A stretch of 64,000 nucleotides of DNA. Source: Calycina herbarum (lineage: Eukaryota > Ascomycota > Leotiomycetes > Helotiales > Pezizellaceae). A program made the translations under genes and the position numbers. The stretch covers positions 248,001-312,000 of the forward strand of contig LLEY01000048.1 in the NCBI GenBank assembly GCA_001414485.1, read 5' to 3'. A model generated the notes under the pieces. That model was not told the DNA's origin and searched no databases. It worked only from the letters and a program-made list of their open reading frames with translations. How positions within the stretch are numbered: position 1 is the stretch's first letter; each line of letters begins with the position of its first letter. Shown one piece after another: positions 10,645 to 21,838 of this stretch.

Positions 10645-11387
10645 TGTGGTAGGTTGAATGTCGGGTATTGAAGTAAGAAGCTTGATGTGTTGAGAGAGGC
10701 TAAGTAGAATTCGAAGGAATAAGAGGTGGTTTCGAGGGTGATAGAAACGTGTGTTGGAACTTGATAATTACCTAGAAATTGACATGGGGCAAATTTCTCT
10801 ACTTCTCCATCTGAATTGATTGAAATAATTCGTTTTCTGTATCCATCGCCCAAAATCTGCGAAGAAACCAGGCCTATAGCATCTCTTAGAACCCACTTGT
10901 TTTTTAACGTAGAGGTGGATTTTTTGCAGTCATACCGGGAAATGTTGAGCCACAGCACGACTCTCGGATTATTGTTTTGCCGTCGCTGTAAGCCACAGGC
11001 TCTTTAATAAGGCGGATTCACAGCCTACCCGGCCCTGTAGATTTCATCACTAGCGCCCTGGTTGCCTTCGTTCTTTGATCACACATCTCACTGCGCCCGC
11101 GATAGTCTCTGGAAACCCAACCAACATTCATCGGATTTCTTTGATATCCGAGTTGCTTCTCCACCAGCTCGTAACTATCGTGAAAACAAAGAGATTAGCG
11201 CGATTTTCAAGACATATATATTGGGATACATATCCCACTCGGCGCATCGCATCCAGCCCTATCGCAATCGCTGTCGCACGTGCCCAGCCCCCGTCTTTTC
11301 TGAGGCAGAAACACCAAATCAATTCCAGCGAGATATCACAGCCTAGATCACCTCTCGAAATTAATTCCTCATCGACAACCCCGTGGT
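10645..11387. other. Divergent intergenic region
   Basis: Shared upstream region of the hydrolase (minus) and the nucleoside-hydrolase-like gene (plus). Pyrimidine-rich leader sequence lies near 11300-11385. No separate gene supported. Confidence 0.5.
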
Positions 11388-12929
11388 ATGGAATCTGGCA
11401 GCGGTAGTGTTAGCGGTCCAGATTCGAAGAAGAAGGAGCCAGCCGATCGTCACGTGGCATTACCATCGAGTTCAGCTGGGCCTCTCATCTCTCGTCCAAG
11501 CCGCTTCTCGATATCGGCTTTCTTGGTCAAATTTACCTTGTGGTGGAACTTGTTGTGGCAAAAAATGCCGTTCAAGAGGCAGAAGCGCATGACTGCGAAG
11601 GAAAAGGAAAGGGACGCAATGATCCCAAAAGAAAGGAACGGTGTCAGCCTGACCAAGGGCGAGAAACGATACTACGAAATTCTTCTCGATATCGTTGAAG
11701 CTCGTCGACTATCTTGCACCCCAAGGCCTCAGATCGTTGTCATCACAGATTTGGCAAAAGACTATGACGATTTGGCAGCTATGGTTGTCTTGAAAGAACT
11801 CCATCGCCTGGGTGTCGTCGAGCTTCTAGGCTTCATAGCCAACCTCGAGCCTGCTGCAAATCGCGCTCGATTTGGAAGGGGAGCATTGGATCATCTAGGC
11901 TTGAGCACAATTCCAATCGCAACAGGAACTTCTGGATACCCCCCAAAAGAAGACAAGAGGCACAATGTCGAAGATTACGAATTCAAGAAGTGCCCATTCA
12001 TGGCAGATGAAAACGACCATCGGCTCAAAGCAAAGGATTCAAAGGAACCACTCTCACTTACAGGAAAAGGTCTACTTAAGGAACTGTGTTTAAATGCCGC
12101 AAAAACGGGCCAGAAACTAACCCTTTTGCTTATCTCTTCCCTGGAGGATATCCACACTTTCTCCTCTGAAAACAGGGAACTCATGAAAGATTCAATCTCC
12201 AACATTGTGCTTCAAGGCGGCTACGAGGTAACATCGGACGGACAGCTTAAAGCCTCCACGGAAGCCAACAACAATCGATACGACCCAAAAGCTGCTGAAG
12301 AGTTCCATACTCTCATGAAAGAGCTGAAAATTAAATCTACCGTTTACACCAGAACTGCAGCCATTGCTGCAACAATGGAGCCTGAAATCTTCACTCAATT
12401 GGCTAAGACCGGTAACAAAGTTGGAGGACATCTTTGGATAGTTCAGAAATCCCAAGATGTTTCATTTTACACAAATGCTTCTCACGAAGATCCCGCCAAG
12501 CGCTTCCACCCAGACCGCGATCAGCGTTATTTCTTGAGAAACAGGACAAATTGGTACAAAAATCATTCCGAAGAGAAAGGCGACCGATTTCCCGTGGGCG
12601 AGGAAGTCTCGGAGTTCACCAAAGTCGTAGTCTATGATGCTTTAGCAGCAATAGGTGTCTCGGGAGACGATGCACTGGAAGCTCTCAATGTTCTCGATAT
12701 CAACAATTCTGACGAGACGGCCACGGATTCCAACGCCGTACGAGAATTGAAAGAAAGACACAAAGTAGTTGGGTATGAGAAGAAGAGAATCGTCGAGGGA
12801 AAGGAAGTTACGGACGTTGTTCCTGGTATTAACGTTGAAAACATGGTCACAGCACTCAAAGCCTTTTTGAAGGGATCACTCATCTCATCCCCCCCCAACA
12901 AAGAGATTTCTGATATACAACCGAGTTGA
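11388..12929 (+). CDS. Nucleoside hydrolase-like (IUNH) domain protein
   Basis: Intronless, 513 aa, ATG at 11388. After a basic, Ser-rich N-terminus with a weakly hydrophobic patch (residues 41-59), residues 115-130 read IVVITDLAKDYDDLAA. This is the IUNH calcium/ribose loop with Asp121, Asp125, Asp127 and Asp128, but Lys124 replaces the usual small residue of DxDxGxDD. Further family-like blocks are LGFIANLEPAANRARF and NIVLQGGYEV. IUNH enzymes cleave the N-glycosidic bond of nucleosides for purine/pyrimidine salvage. Because the metal loop is altered and the protein is much longer than the about 310-340 aa of classical enzymes, the substrate is uncertain and it may be non-catalytic. Confidence 0.82.
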   Translation: MESGSGSVSGPDSKKKEPADRHVALPSSSAGPLISRPSRFSISAFLVKFTLWWNLLWQKMPFKRQKRMTAKEKERDAMIPKERNGVSLTKGEKRYYEILLDIVEARRLSCTPRPQIVVITDLAKDYDDLAAMVVLKELHRLGVVELLGFIANLEPAANRARFGRGALDHLGLSTIPIATGTSGYPPKEDKRHNVEDYEFKKCPFMADENDHRLKAKDSKEPLSLTGKGLLKELCLNAAKTGQKLTLLLISSLEDIHTFSSENRELMKDSISNIVLQGGYEVTSDGQLKASTEANNNRYDPKAAEEFHTLMKELKIKSTVYTRTAAIAATMEPEIFTQLAKTGNKVGGHLWIVQKSQDVSFYTNASHEDPAKRFHPDRDQRYFLRNRTNWYKNHSEEKGDRFPVGEEVSEFTKVVVYDALAAIGVSGDDALEALNVLDINNSDETATDSNAVRELKERHKVVGYEKKRIVEGKEVTDVVPGINVENMVTALKAFLKGSLISSPPNKEISDIQPS

Positions 12930-13835
12930 AAGTAAAGTGACATTTTCAAACTACAACCTCTATTCTTGGACCACACTCAGCAACCCCACGCAGTTGGGAC
13001 AATTGCAGAAGCTACTATCTGTCTGAGCATACCTTCACATGGCCTCAGAGATAACAATTTGATGCTCTATTAAGCCGAAAAAGTTGTCAGGGGGCCAAGA
13101 ACCCTGAATTCGGGCGCGTCAGCCTTAACCTCGCCCGGGCGTAATCTCTGCAGATTCGAGGTGGGTATAGAACGGTGGTAGAAGAGGCGAGACTGTTGAA
13201 ACAGCACCCGTTTCATTTTGCTGTTTCTCTAGTCGCGGGAAAGATGATGTTTTCCGTCAGACTGCAGGCCTGCAGAGAGAAGAGCACATCAGAAGGTCGC
13301 AGAAGGGTGACCTGCTTGGGCGGCTGTATAATTGGTTATGAAACTTTCCATTTCACAAATCCCACTTAGGCTATTTTTTATGTATGACAACCGAGACCAT
13401 TCTATATTTTGCTTTACGTTTGCGGAACAATCTCACGCCAATGCCATTACGTTGATACATCGGTTCTTTCCTCTGGTTTTATGGGGAGGTTTCACACGAG
13501 TTACAATCACTTCCACAAACGAATGATTTTCTGACCGATCTGTACTGCACTGACAACACACCGAAATGCAAATCAGCACGTTGTGCGAGGCTCTGTATTC
13601 CTCTTTTCAGCCCCCAATAATGCACCTACAAGGATCTCCGCCCCCTCGACGATTCGGGCCTAGGCCGCTGACCAGCATTAAAAATCCCGCCATCTCGCAG
13701 CTGCAAGCTCAACGTTACCTTTCAAAATCCTCACCAAGGAATTTGTGGATAGGGGACGTTGGGTTGTCATCGTAGTGCTCTCATACTATATTTCTTAGCT
13801 TCATTCTTACTTCTCCTTCCAATTGATATAGAAAT
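12930..13835. other. Intergenic, no gene seen
   Basis: 3' flank of the IUNH-like gene and leader of the CorA-like gene. A CTGCAG-rich and GC-richer patch lies at 13100-13330. Nothing coding supported. Confidence 0.5.
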
Positions 13836-15738
13836 ATGGCCGGTGCCAAGAATCTCGATGTGGGGAAGGACCTCAAGGTTCCGTCCACGGCAGAGGGGAG
13901 CGAGCGTTCTTCGGTCTTTGGTATGACACCGACTCGTCTGCAAATGCCTGTGCAGACTGGATTTGATTTACCAAAGAAGACTACGCCTAACCCGACTGTT
14001 CTTCCTCACGGCAATGATCTCCTGGATGTCAAGTACATTGGGGGGATTTATAATGAGAGAATCCATCGGTCTGTCTGGAAAATTGATTCGTAAGTCACAT
14101 TTATAGGAGTTCTCACGATGGCTTTAATTAACCTTGAATAAATAGATCAGAGAGGCCTTATCTGAGATATCTTAAAAAACTATCAAGAGGATGGCCACAT
14201 ATTGAATGGCTCGCGGATTACATGGAAGTGGGCACGTCCCCTATCAAATGGAAGTTTCTCACGGCAAATCATATCAAAGAACGAGCTGAGAGAACAAGGG
14301 TTGCAGTTCTTGAATTCCCAAAATCAGGAGAACCCCCATTGCGAGAGAATATTCACAGTAGCGAAAAACTTCGACAACGATTGAGTGCGTCAGATCTCAA
14401 AGATGATCCGGCGTACGCTCGTCTTTTCGTCGTCGAAGACATGTCAAGGGATGTTATTGAAGCCCTCGGTGCCAAATACGATATTGACCCTTTATATTTC
14501 CGGAGTCAGATCAGTGATTATCTATGGTATAATACGGGGGACCCATGGGTGGAGTTGAACGACCTTCCTCATATCGCGAGCGAGCGGAATTACTATAACA
14601 TTAGGTATATGCGTGCGAGATATTTCGAATCGGAGAAGTCAATTGAGGCTGCCAAGGGGCACCTCGGTCACTTCAATGTCTTGAGACGACTGGAAGAGGA
14701 TCTGAGCTGGAAAGTTCGGGAATTGAAAAAACCGACTGGCCCAACTGTTGGTGTGGTACGAAGTAAAACAGCACTTTGGATTCGGAAAAACAGAAATGAA
14801 GAGGAAGGAGTTATAGGTACAAGTCCCTGAACATATCTGTGCCATTCAAACTAACAATCATAGGGATTCTCGTCGTCGATCCTACACTTCCAAATGGATA
14901 TCCACTATGGGGTGGTCCCAAAAACCTCAAACCATGCCCCAGCATGCACTCCAATATCCCTGAATCAGAGCGACCCCAAACTCTCTTCGAAGATGTCTGT
15001 CACTACGCAACAATCATGACCCCCTCACAAATAAAATCCATCGCCGAAGAACCACGCGCCCTCGGTCTCCCGGTCACCTGTCTTGTAGCAGCAGAATGGA
15101 TGTCAGTAGTTAGCTACATAATCACAGGCCTCACAAAAATAGAATGGGAACTCGAACACCCCTTTTACCGCCAGAAATCCGACGGACTCAGCGGATTGCT
15201 CGACCGTCTCCACCCCCTCCGTCGCCTCATTCCCGTTTATCGAATGATGATATGCGAGACTTTGAATACAATCCTCAATGAGGAGAGTCTCGATACCGGG
15301 AAGGGGAATCTAGTTACGCTCGAGCTCTCCAAACTAAGGAAAGATTTTGAAACCATCCTCACATCCATCGACTCCCTTCAAACACGAACCCAGAACATTA
15401 TTTCCCTCGCCACAACCATCATCGGCGTCGAGGAAAACCAGCGCGCAATGAAAATGAACAAGAATCTCGTTCGAGTCACATACCTCGCCGTCGTATTCGC
15501 ACCCATGGCATTTATATCCTCGTTTTTTAGCATGACGGCTGATCTTTCGAGTTTGAAAGACACCTTTTGGATTTACGTTGCCGTTGCGATTCCTGTAACG
15601 GCCATTTGCTTGTTGATTGCTAATTTTAGGGGGGTGATTAAGTACGCTACAAATCGCGGTAGAAGGTTTCAGAAGTTTATTGGGTGGCCGGACAAAGAGA
15701 AGGAGGGGAATGGGAAGGAGGGAAGTGAGAAGAAATGA
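13836..15738 (+). CDS. CorA-like Mg2+ transporter family protein (three exons)
   Basis: Exons 13836-14089, 14146-14816 and 14864-15738 give 599 aa. Introns are 56 and 47 nt, with donors GTAAGT and GTACAA, and CTAAC branch site plus TAG acceptor in the second. The N-terminal 480 residues are soluble and include a block typical of fungal CorA-like proteins (DPLYFRSQISDYLWY). A coiled helix (TLELSKLRKDFETILTSIDS) leads to two membrane segments at the C-terminus, around VTYLAVVFAPMAFISSFF and IYVAVAIPVTAICLLIANF. The loop between them reads SMT where CorA has the signature GMN, so ion selectivity may be altered or lost. Location in plasma or internal membranes is inferred from the two helices. 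Confidence 0.88.
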
Positions 15739-16183
15739 TGAAATTATGACTTTATGGAAATTTAACGGCCGAACAGAACTAAATTGTTAGCGATGGATAT
15801 TAGAGATACCCTGTGTATGTTATTTGGTAGCGGCATAGCGAGCGCTTGGTTTTATTTCTGTTTTGTTTTATTTATATTTTTGGGTAGGGGAAAAGTATAT
15901 AAATTGGTTACAAAATGACACGGCCGGTTTGAAAAGGTTGTCGCTCAAGTCTCTCTTCTCTTTCTCGAAACAAAAAAGGTTGGCTTCTTGTTAAAATGGA
16001 CGATGACAGGACCTTTTGATATATTGCGAATTGATCCAGAGAGAATTAATTAAAAGTCGTGAGCTCAGTTCCGATAACCGCGAATGATGCACCAAAGTTC
16101 ACCTCCCAATTCAATTCTTCACCCCATCTAGAAAAAACGACTAATGTTAGCATCACTACTTATGTGGAAGTTCCTTGCTGTAT
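15739..16183. other. Intergenic between convergent CorA-like gene and DUF7708 relic
   Basis: 3' flank with a long T-rich stretch (15840-15885). No gene seen. Confidence 0.5.
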
Positions 16184-17945
16184 TCAATTTAGTTTACCTA
16201 GTTGAGACAATGGAAAGAAGTAAGTAAAGTTGCGGAGACGGAAAAGTGTGGGGGGGGACAGGGTCAAAAATATGGTTCCCTGGTGGCGAGCGGATGTTGA
16301 GATGAGTTCGATATCGATGAATATATAAACAAATGCTAATGTTTGCACGATCGAAGCGAGGATATTGAAATAATCGGACTCAGTAGTTCCATCTCTGAAG
16401 CTATTCAGTGGTTGGGAAAAGGATGCATCGTTGTGAAGTGACGGGTTGAGCTCGATTGCCTGGGAGATGATGCTCTTCAAAAGCACGACGGGGGTGAGTC
16501 GTTTTGTGCCGTCTTGATATTCGGGTCCTGCCTTTATTGTCCATATCGATGGTATAGCTCGATCGACAAGTTGTGATATCGAGTCGATGAGAAAGTCTTG
16601 TATTTGAAAGCGAGATTTTCGTACTCCTTTTATCATGATAAGTGATGATATTTTTGACTGATTCCAAGATTGGATTTTTGGAGTGAGCCAAAATGGAAGA
16701 CCGTGACTGGTTTTTTGCCTACGACGGTTGTTTCGGAGTATGAGTGAAGACTGGAAGGCGGCTTGCGGATCCAGTAAGGAATTGTCGGTGCTGTTGGCTA
16801 AGAAAGAGAGAAGTTCCTGTAGTCGGATTCCTGAGATGCTATGCTGGATGGTAATTTGAGCAGAGGAGTCCAAAGACTTTTGAGAAATTAACGACTCTCG
16901 AAGTTCTAAGAATGAATCTCTTAGATAGTCAATTTTATCTTCAACCGAGTTTCTTGCTAAGAGCTGGGTTTTTAGCTCAGCATTGAAAGCTATCTGGATG
17001 GAATTAAACTTTCGCTGCTCATTCTGGAAGCCTGTCTGACTAAACATGAAGTTCTGCTGTCTGATATGCATATCTCGTAACTCCGCTTGACTGCTCGTTG
17101 ATGCTAGTTCGGCAATATTTTGAGAGTGATATGTTATCTCTCAATAAGATCATCGTAGCAAAGCCATCCCATGATAGGGAAGTCAGTCTACTTCCTTGAG
17201 AAAGATTGATGAGCCTTCAGTATGTCTTAGGGGGCAGTAAAGAAGAGCGTTTTCTGGCTGCCGAAGCGACTAGAATAGGAGAGAAGAGAATTTGGGACTT
17301 ACCTCAGAAGGCTGAGTGATGGAATGTATGGCGTGTGATAGTTTGCTTTCTTTGAACCATCGTAGTACTCTAATAAGGAATTTGAGAATATATGAATAGA
17401 TGGTAACGATGGAAATCTTGATCGCTTCTGTTGGGAATAGTCGTATAGTCAATTCCCTTCGAGGGAGGACATCGGCGATTTGACATAGCCCTTGTGAAAG
17501 TCGAGACAACAGCTTTTCGTGATTGACAACGCCCTAAGCCATATGTATAAAAATGTTGGTCACTTGAAATACTCACTAAAGTCACCATGGGGGGGGGGCC
17601 GTTGTTAACATACGATAAATAGCACTTTTATAACTCCCCATACTACCGAAGTATACTCGAGATCATGTTGCACTAAAAGTATCCATGGTGTTTCCATAGT
17701 GAGGGATCTCCTCCGAGGTCCGACAAAGCGTTTCGTACAACGGAAGTGCCCTTTCTTATTTCATATTACGCTCTCGCGGTAATAATCGATAATAGGACTT
17801 CTAGGAGATTTCCGGCTTTGAAATCTAGGATTTATTGTGATTTGGTCGAGTCTTTGGATAGTTCTGATTTAAAGATATTGAGAGCTTCACTGAAGAGCTC
17901 TCTCGTCGGGTGGCTTCTGCCAAACAGAGAACTATCAGTGATCTG
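16184..17945 (-). pseudogene. Broken DUF7708/STAND-type fungal gene
   Basis: Pieces of one protein appear in order on the minus strand. A start-like segment ELFSEALNIFKSEL lies near 17840-17900. LLVQHDLEYTSVVWGVI (about 17640-17690) is joined by a plausible GTATGT..TTAG intron to VVNHEKLLSRLSQGL, then IYSYILKFLIRVLRWF and LSHAIHSITQPSE, with donor GTAAGT near 17301. The last part (from 17071 to a stop at 16184) carries the P-loop-like core region, ending FVYIFIDIEL. It is broken: a TAA follows KDSTKSQ, a second TAA sits where the family has a Gln-type position, frames change around 17700, and a GAGAG duplication near 17127 shifts the frame. The family forms the N-terminal part of STAND-like proteins; a role in self/non-self response is only inferred. 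Confidence 0.7.
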
Positions 17946-19033
17946 GAAAAGGTATATTTGAGGGCGAATCACCAACACCGTATGTTCCGCCGTCCCATCA
18001 GAAGTATCCAAGTACCACCGCGAGAAGGCTCCAACTTCCAATTTCGCGATCGCCAATTGCCTTCCAACTATTGACATGACTTGATATAACGGTATTCTGG
18101 TGAACAATCGCTCCAAAACAAAACAGGAATTGTTTTGCAAGGTGTGTAGAGCATATGTGCATGAGGTGGGAAAATGGGCGAGGCTCCAGCCCACATAAGT
18201 TGTAGCATGGTTCTTGGTGGCATATTCATTACTGCGTAAGCAGTGCCTTCCTCTCCAAGTTCCTGAACCATCGCAAAGCGAAATCATCGCGATACGGCGG
18301 TTTTCTTTCGTGGATTCTCCGATTCTCTTATCCAATTGCCAATTCCAATGGCGAGGACAGGGATTTGTGACTCTAGTTTAGATGCCCTCACTACCTTCAC
18401 TGTAATCATTCAATGAGGATTTGCAGGTGAAGCGGGGGGGGGCGGGTGAGAGTGAATAACAAGCACGGAAGCGTTGCATATATTTAACTCTGGGCCAGTG
18501 ACGAAGTCCTACCCTATTATACCGTAGACAGAAGACGTGGTCAAGTGTAGTGCTCTGTAAACTGCCCTGAAGGTTTCTGGTTCACTACCTCCCCGTAAAA
18601 AGGCGTCTATCCCAAAACACTTCCTACAAATGTTCTCGGATATGAGAAATAGGAATATCAATACTACGGTTAAAGTTATTCTCGTGAGTTATGGATCTTC
18701 TGCTTTTGAAACATTGACCAGTGTCGAGATTAAGGATCTTGTTGTCCCCTTGGTAAAGACTTCCAAAAGGGCGGTAAAAGGATGGTGATATGAAATAGGA
18801 GCGCTCATGGTGGTAGTAGAACGACGAGAGGGGGATATATGGTTCTTGCCACTTCAGTATGAAAGGGAATGTTGGTTTTGGGGGTCTAGGAATCTGTGGA
18901 GTTAGAGAAGGGAACGGGGGACGTATCATCTGATATAGTATGGTCAATTTTTCACTTATGCACCCCTTTTCGCTCCAGTGGTATAGTCTCTCTATTCTCA
19001 CATCAGTACGTCTGATGCTTAGTAGCTCAGTTC
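17946..19033. other. Intergenic, no supported gene
   Basis: Includes two poly-G/C-rich patches (10 G near 18436). Frames at 18068-18335 and 18624-19001 (minus) lack domains and normal starts. The latter directly follows the RNase H-like stop and is more likely its 3' UTR. Confidence 0.45.
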
Positions 19034-19804
19034 CTAATCCACCACATAGTCGTCGTCCTCGTCATCAACATCGAAAGCCATATTAGCCAACTCGTCAGCC
19101 TCCTTATTGAACACCCGACCCACATGCCAAAATTGAACCTCGATTCCCGCATCTGAGGCTTCATCAACGGCTCCTTGTACCTTCTCAAATAACTCGCGGT
19201 TCGCCACAGAAGCACCCTTGCTAGTCATCCAACCATTCGATTTCCATTTCGCAATCCAATCCGTCATGCCCTTCACCAGGTACTCCGAATCCGCTTTGAT
19301 GATAATTATAAGATGTGTCTTCCCCATTCTCACCCCCTCTCTCCGCTTCTCCTCCCGAAATTTGGCCACCAAATTCTCAGCTCTTGCAATTCTGATACCC
19401 GTCATGATACCATGGTATCCAGCCCATAATTCTGCCTTCTGACTCGTGGGTTGCGTAGAAATTTGTAGAAGACGAGAGAATTTATTGTATGCCGAGCGTT
19501 CGTTGACATAGACTGCATATGTGGCTTCTGCTGTATACTTGCCATTTTGTCGACAAGCTCCGTCTACAGCTATGACTATAGTATCCAAAACCCGTGCTCT
19601 TCTACCACAATTCCAGCAAAGGCACTCTTCGTTGTCGCAGACGGCATGGCTGTATCCTTCCTCAGGCCATGTTTGCATCTCGTTTAGGTTATCGGTGAAT
19701 GGCTCGAGACCGAAGCGTTTGCAGAGTTGGAATGGAGGAGTAGCTACTGTCACGTTCTGGCGCTGGCCATGGAGATTGCTTGAGTGAGAGGGTGGTGTGA
19801 CCAT
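19034..19804 (-). CDS. RNase H1-like domain protein
   Basis: Intronless, 256 aa, ATG at 19802-19804. The RNase H fold is visible from residue about 75: IVIAVDGACRQNG (Asp81), SQKAELWAGYHGI (Glu125), IIIKADSEYLVKGM (Asp172) and FWHVGRVFNKEADELA (Asp237), so all four D-E-D-D metal-binding residues are present. The N-terminus carries a cysteine cluster (CDNEECLCWNCG, residues 56-67) that could bind a metal. RNase H enzymes cut the RNA of RNA-DNA hybrids. This short fungal type lacks the hybrid-binding domain of nuclear RNase H1, so its natural substrate is unknown. The acidic tail (DVDDEDDDYVVD) is unusual. It is a single-copy host gene type rather than a retroelement fragment: no reverse transcriptase lies nearby. 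Confidence 0.88.
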   Translation of the reverse strand: MVTPPSHSSNLHGQRQNVTVATPPFQLCKRFGLEPFTDNLNEMQTWPEEGYSHAVCDNEECLCWNCGRRARVLDTIVIAVDGACRQNGKYTAEATYAVYVNERSAYNKFSRLLQISTQPTSQKAELWAGYHGIMTGIRIARAENLVAKFREEKRREGVRMGKTHLIIIIKADSEYLVKGMTDWIAKWKSNGWMTSKGASVANRELFEKVQGAVDEASDAGIEVQFWHVGRVFNKEADELANMAFDVDDEDDDYVVD

Positions 19805-20749
19805 GGTGATGTTTGGAGAATTCTGTTTGCAGAGCAGGTTGCTGGAAAACTAAGATCAGTAAATATCGTGGCAAAACTTTCAGGAGAGTAAGAACAGCGG
19901 TAGCTTACGGTCCACAAGAAACTGTATCATACAAGTACTCAGCGTGAGAATTTGAAGGCTGGTGTGTTTTTTGAGAGGGCGGTGGATCCAAAGTTGCAAA
20001 CAAATACCCCGGAAAGGTGCTAGCGAGTAAGCGAGGCCCTATGACATAACCTGATTCACTCTCCACCTCAGATGACCGCTTCCATGGGTGAATTCGATGT
20101 TTCTTGAACTTGTCCATTATCCAAATAAAGCAATAAAGGGACCAGAATCCTTCGTTTGCAGTATTCAATAAGATTTGGCATGGGCCACTAGGGGGTGTAG
20201 GAACTCGTGAGCCACTCGCCAAACCCCTACCAGAAAGCCGCCATTTCCTTCTACAAGTCTATAACAACGCAACTTGTTTTCGCAAATCTAAGGCATTAGG
20301 TTTGATATTTAAGCGTTACTCTTTATATTTGCTTACTTTGTTTCATAATTTTAGTTGTTCTTAACGATGTCGCCATATATTTTGGTGGGAAATGAGTGGC
20401 TCACGAGTTCCTAAACCCACTGGTGGCAATAACACGTGCCCGAAAGCATATAACCATAACAGGTTTGAAGCTATGCACAAGTTGATCTGTTGATAAACAC
20501 CCCCATGGTTTCAGTTTGGGTGATTTCATAATACTGTGTTTGCTAGGTTTAATTTACGAGCACATGTTCTACTCATTTCACCAACCGGGTTTTAGCCACG
20601 TTTGAAAATAGGGAAACTCTTTGCGGGATACTGTATAGGTTTTATTGTGATCTAATAACTTGAAACTCATCACACCAGCAGAAACAAAATGGATGATCTA
20701 CTCCTCGCTTATTCTCCAAAACCGATCCCGTCCTCTTTGTTGCCTAGCT
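19805..20749. other. Intergenic between RNase H-like and OYE genes
   Basis: Apart from the inverted-repeat element at 20185-20426 no feature is supported. Frames at 19905-20222 (minus) overlap the left arm and are not credible genes. Confidence 0.5.
20185..20426. repeat. 242-bp inverted-repeat element (MITE candidate)
   Basis: Arms 20185-20220 and 20391-20426 are inverted copies. The core GAGTGGCTCACGAGTTCCTA is identical, and the outer part differs at three positions up to the end CCACYAG. The AT-rich 170-bp interior has no coding frame. No clear target duplication was found. The size and structure fit a small non-autonomous DNA transposon. Confidence 0.55.
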
Positions 20750-21838
20750 TTAAGCCTGTGCTTCAAATTCTTTGCTAAAAGCCCAATCTATATACCCATG
20801 CTCCTGCTTCTTATTATAAAAAAGCGAAGGATCAGCCGGGGTCAACTCAACCCTCTCTTTCAATCTAAAAACCAAATCCGGGTTCGAGATAAAAAGTTGT
20901 CCAAAAACTACAACAATATCGTAATCCTTGTACTCCTCGTCCACCGTCTTCTTAGCAGAAGCAGCGTCGAAGCCACCACAAATCAAGAACGGACTTTGAT
21001 TATCCCATATCTTGATCAAGAAATCAACTTTGCTGGCATCAGCAACTCTGACCATGTCGCATATGTGGATGTATGCCAATTTCAACTTCTTCAACTCGGA
21101 TGTGAAGTGGGAGAATTGGGGAACGGGGTCCTTCATTTTCATTTCTTGATATTGTGAGAAGGGGCTGATTCTGATGGCTGTTTTTTCGGCACCAACTGCG
21201 TCGATCACAGCTTTTGTGACTTCGAGACCGAAACGAGACCGGTTCTCGACACTTCCTCCATACGAATCTTCTCGGTTGTTCGTTACATTTTGAAGGAATT
21301 GATCTATGAGATAGCCATTTGCGCCATGGATTTCAACGCCATCAAACCCAGCCTCAATCGAGTTCTTTGCGGCTTGTGCATACAACTCAGTGTACTCCTT
21401 GATCTCGTCTTCACTCAATGACTTTGGCTTTTCACCCCCAGCAAGTGGAATATCCCCAGCTCCCACCAGTTTTGCGTCCTCTCCAACGTCCTTGACGAGT
21501 TCAGATAAATGGGCGGTACGTCCCAATGCCCATAGTTGCAAAAAAATGAAAGAGCCTTTGGCGTGTACAGCCTCGGTAACCTTCTTCCATGAACTAATTT
21601 GGGCTTGGCTCCAAATCCCTGGTGCGTTTGAGTATCCACTTGCTTGTGGTGCAATGAATGTCGCTTCGGTAACGAGAAGAGTACCGGGAGTTGAGGCTCG
21701 TTGAGCGTAGTATTCTGGCACGAATGGGAGCGGCACGTGGTCATCGTCTGCTCTGTATCTGGTGAGGGGTGCCAGGACGACTCGATTTTGCAACTGGAGG
21801 TTTCCCAGCTGCAATGGCTCGAAGAGTTTGGAAGACAT
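20750..21838 (-). CDS. Old yellow enzyme (NADPH dehydrogenase, FMN ene-reductase)
   Basis: 362 aa from the ATG at 21836-21838 (MSSKLFEP). An in-frame extension upstream is AT-rich and non-conserved, so this start is preferred. OYE marks are LAPLTRYRA with Thr26, LQLWALGR (residues 100-107), and the active-site motif EIHGANGYLIDQF with His171, Asn174 and Tyr176. DSYGGSVENRSRF and ICGGF are also typical. It should reduce activated C=C bonds of enones with NADPH via FMN. One deviation: the phosphate-binding Arg of the usual FGR(x)FISNPDL block is Gln314 (FGQLFISNPDL), a change reachable by a single G-to-A. This may weaken FMN binding. A TGAGTCA box lies 158 bp upstream of the ATG. Confidence 0.9.
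   Translation of the reverse strand: MSSKLFEPLQLGNLQLQNRVVLAPLTRYRADDDHVPLPFVPEYYAQRASTPGTLLVTEATFIAPQASGYSNAPGIWSQAQISSWKKVTEAVHAKGSFIFLQLWALGRTAHLSELVKDVGEDAKLVGAGDIPLAGGEKPKSLSEDEIKEYTELYAQAAKNSIEAGFDGVEIHGANGYLIDQFLQNVTNNREDSYGGSVENRSRFGLEVTKAVIDAVGAEKTAIRISPFSQYQEMKMKDPVPQFSHFTSELKKLKLAYIHICDMVRVADASKVDFLIKIWDNQSPFLICGGFDAASAKKTVDEEYKDYDIVVVFGQLFISNPDLVFRLKERVELTPADPSLFYNKKQEHGYIDWAFSKEFEAQA

Noticed and set aside
18624..19001. Separate gene on the minus strand downstream of the RNase H-like gene
   Set aside because: It begins with a non-ATG-like context, has no domain and lies where the 3' UTR of the preceding gene is expected.
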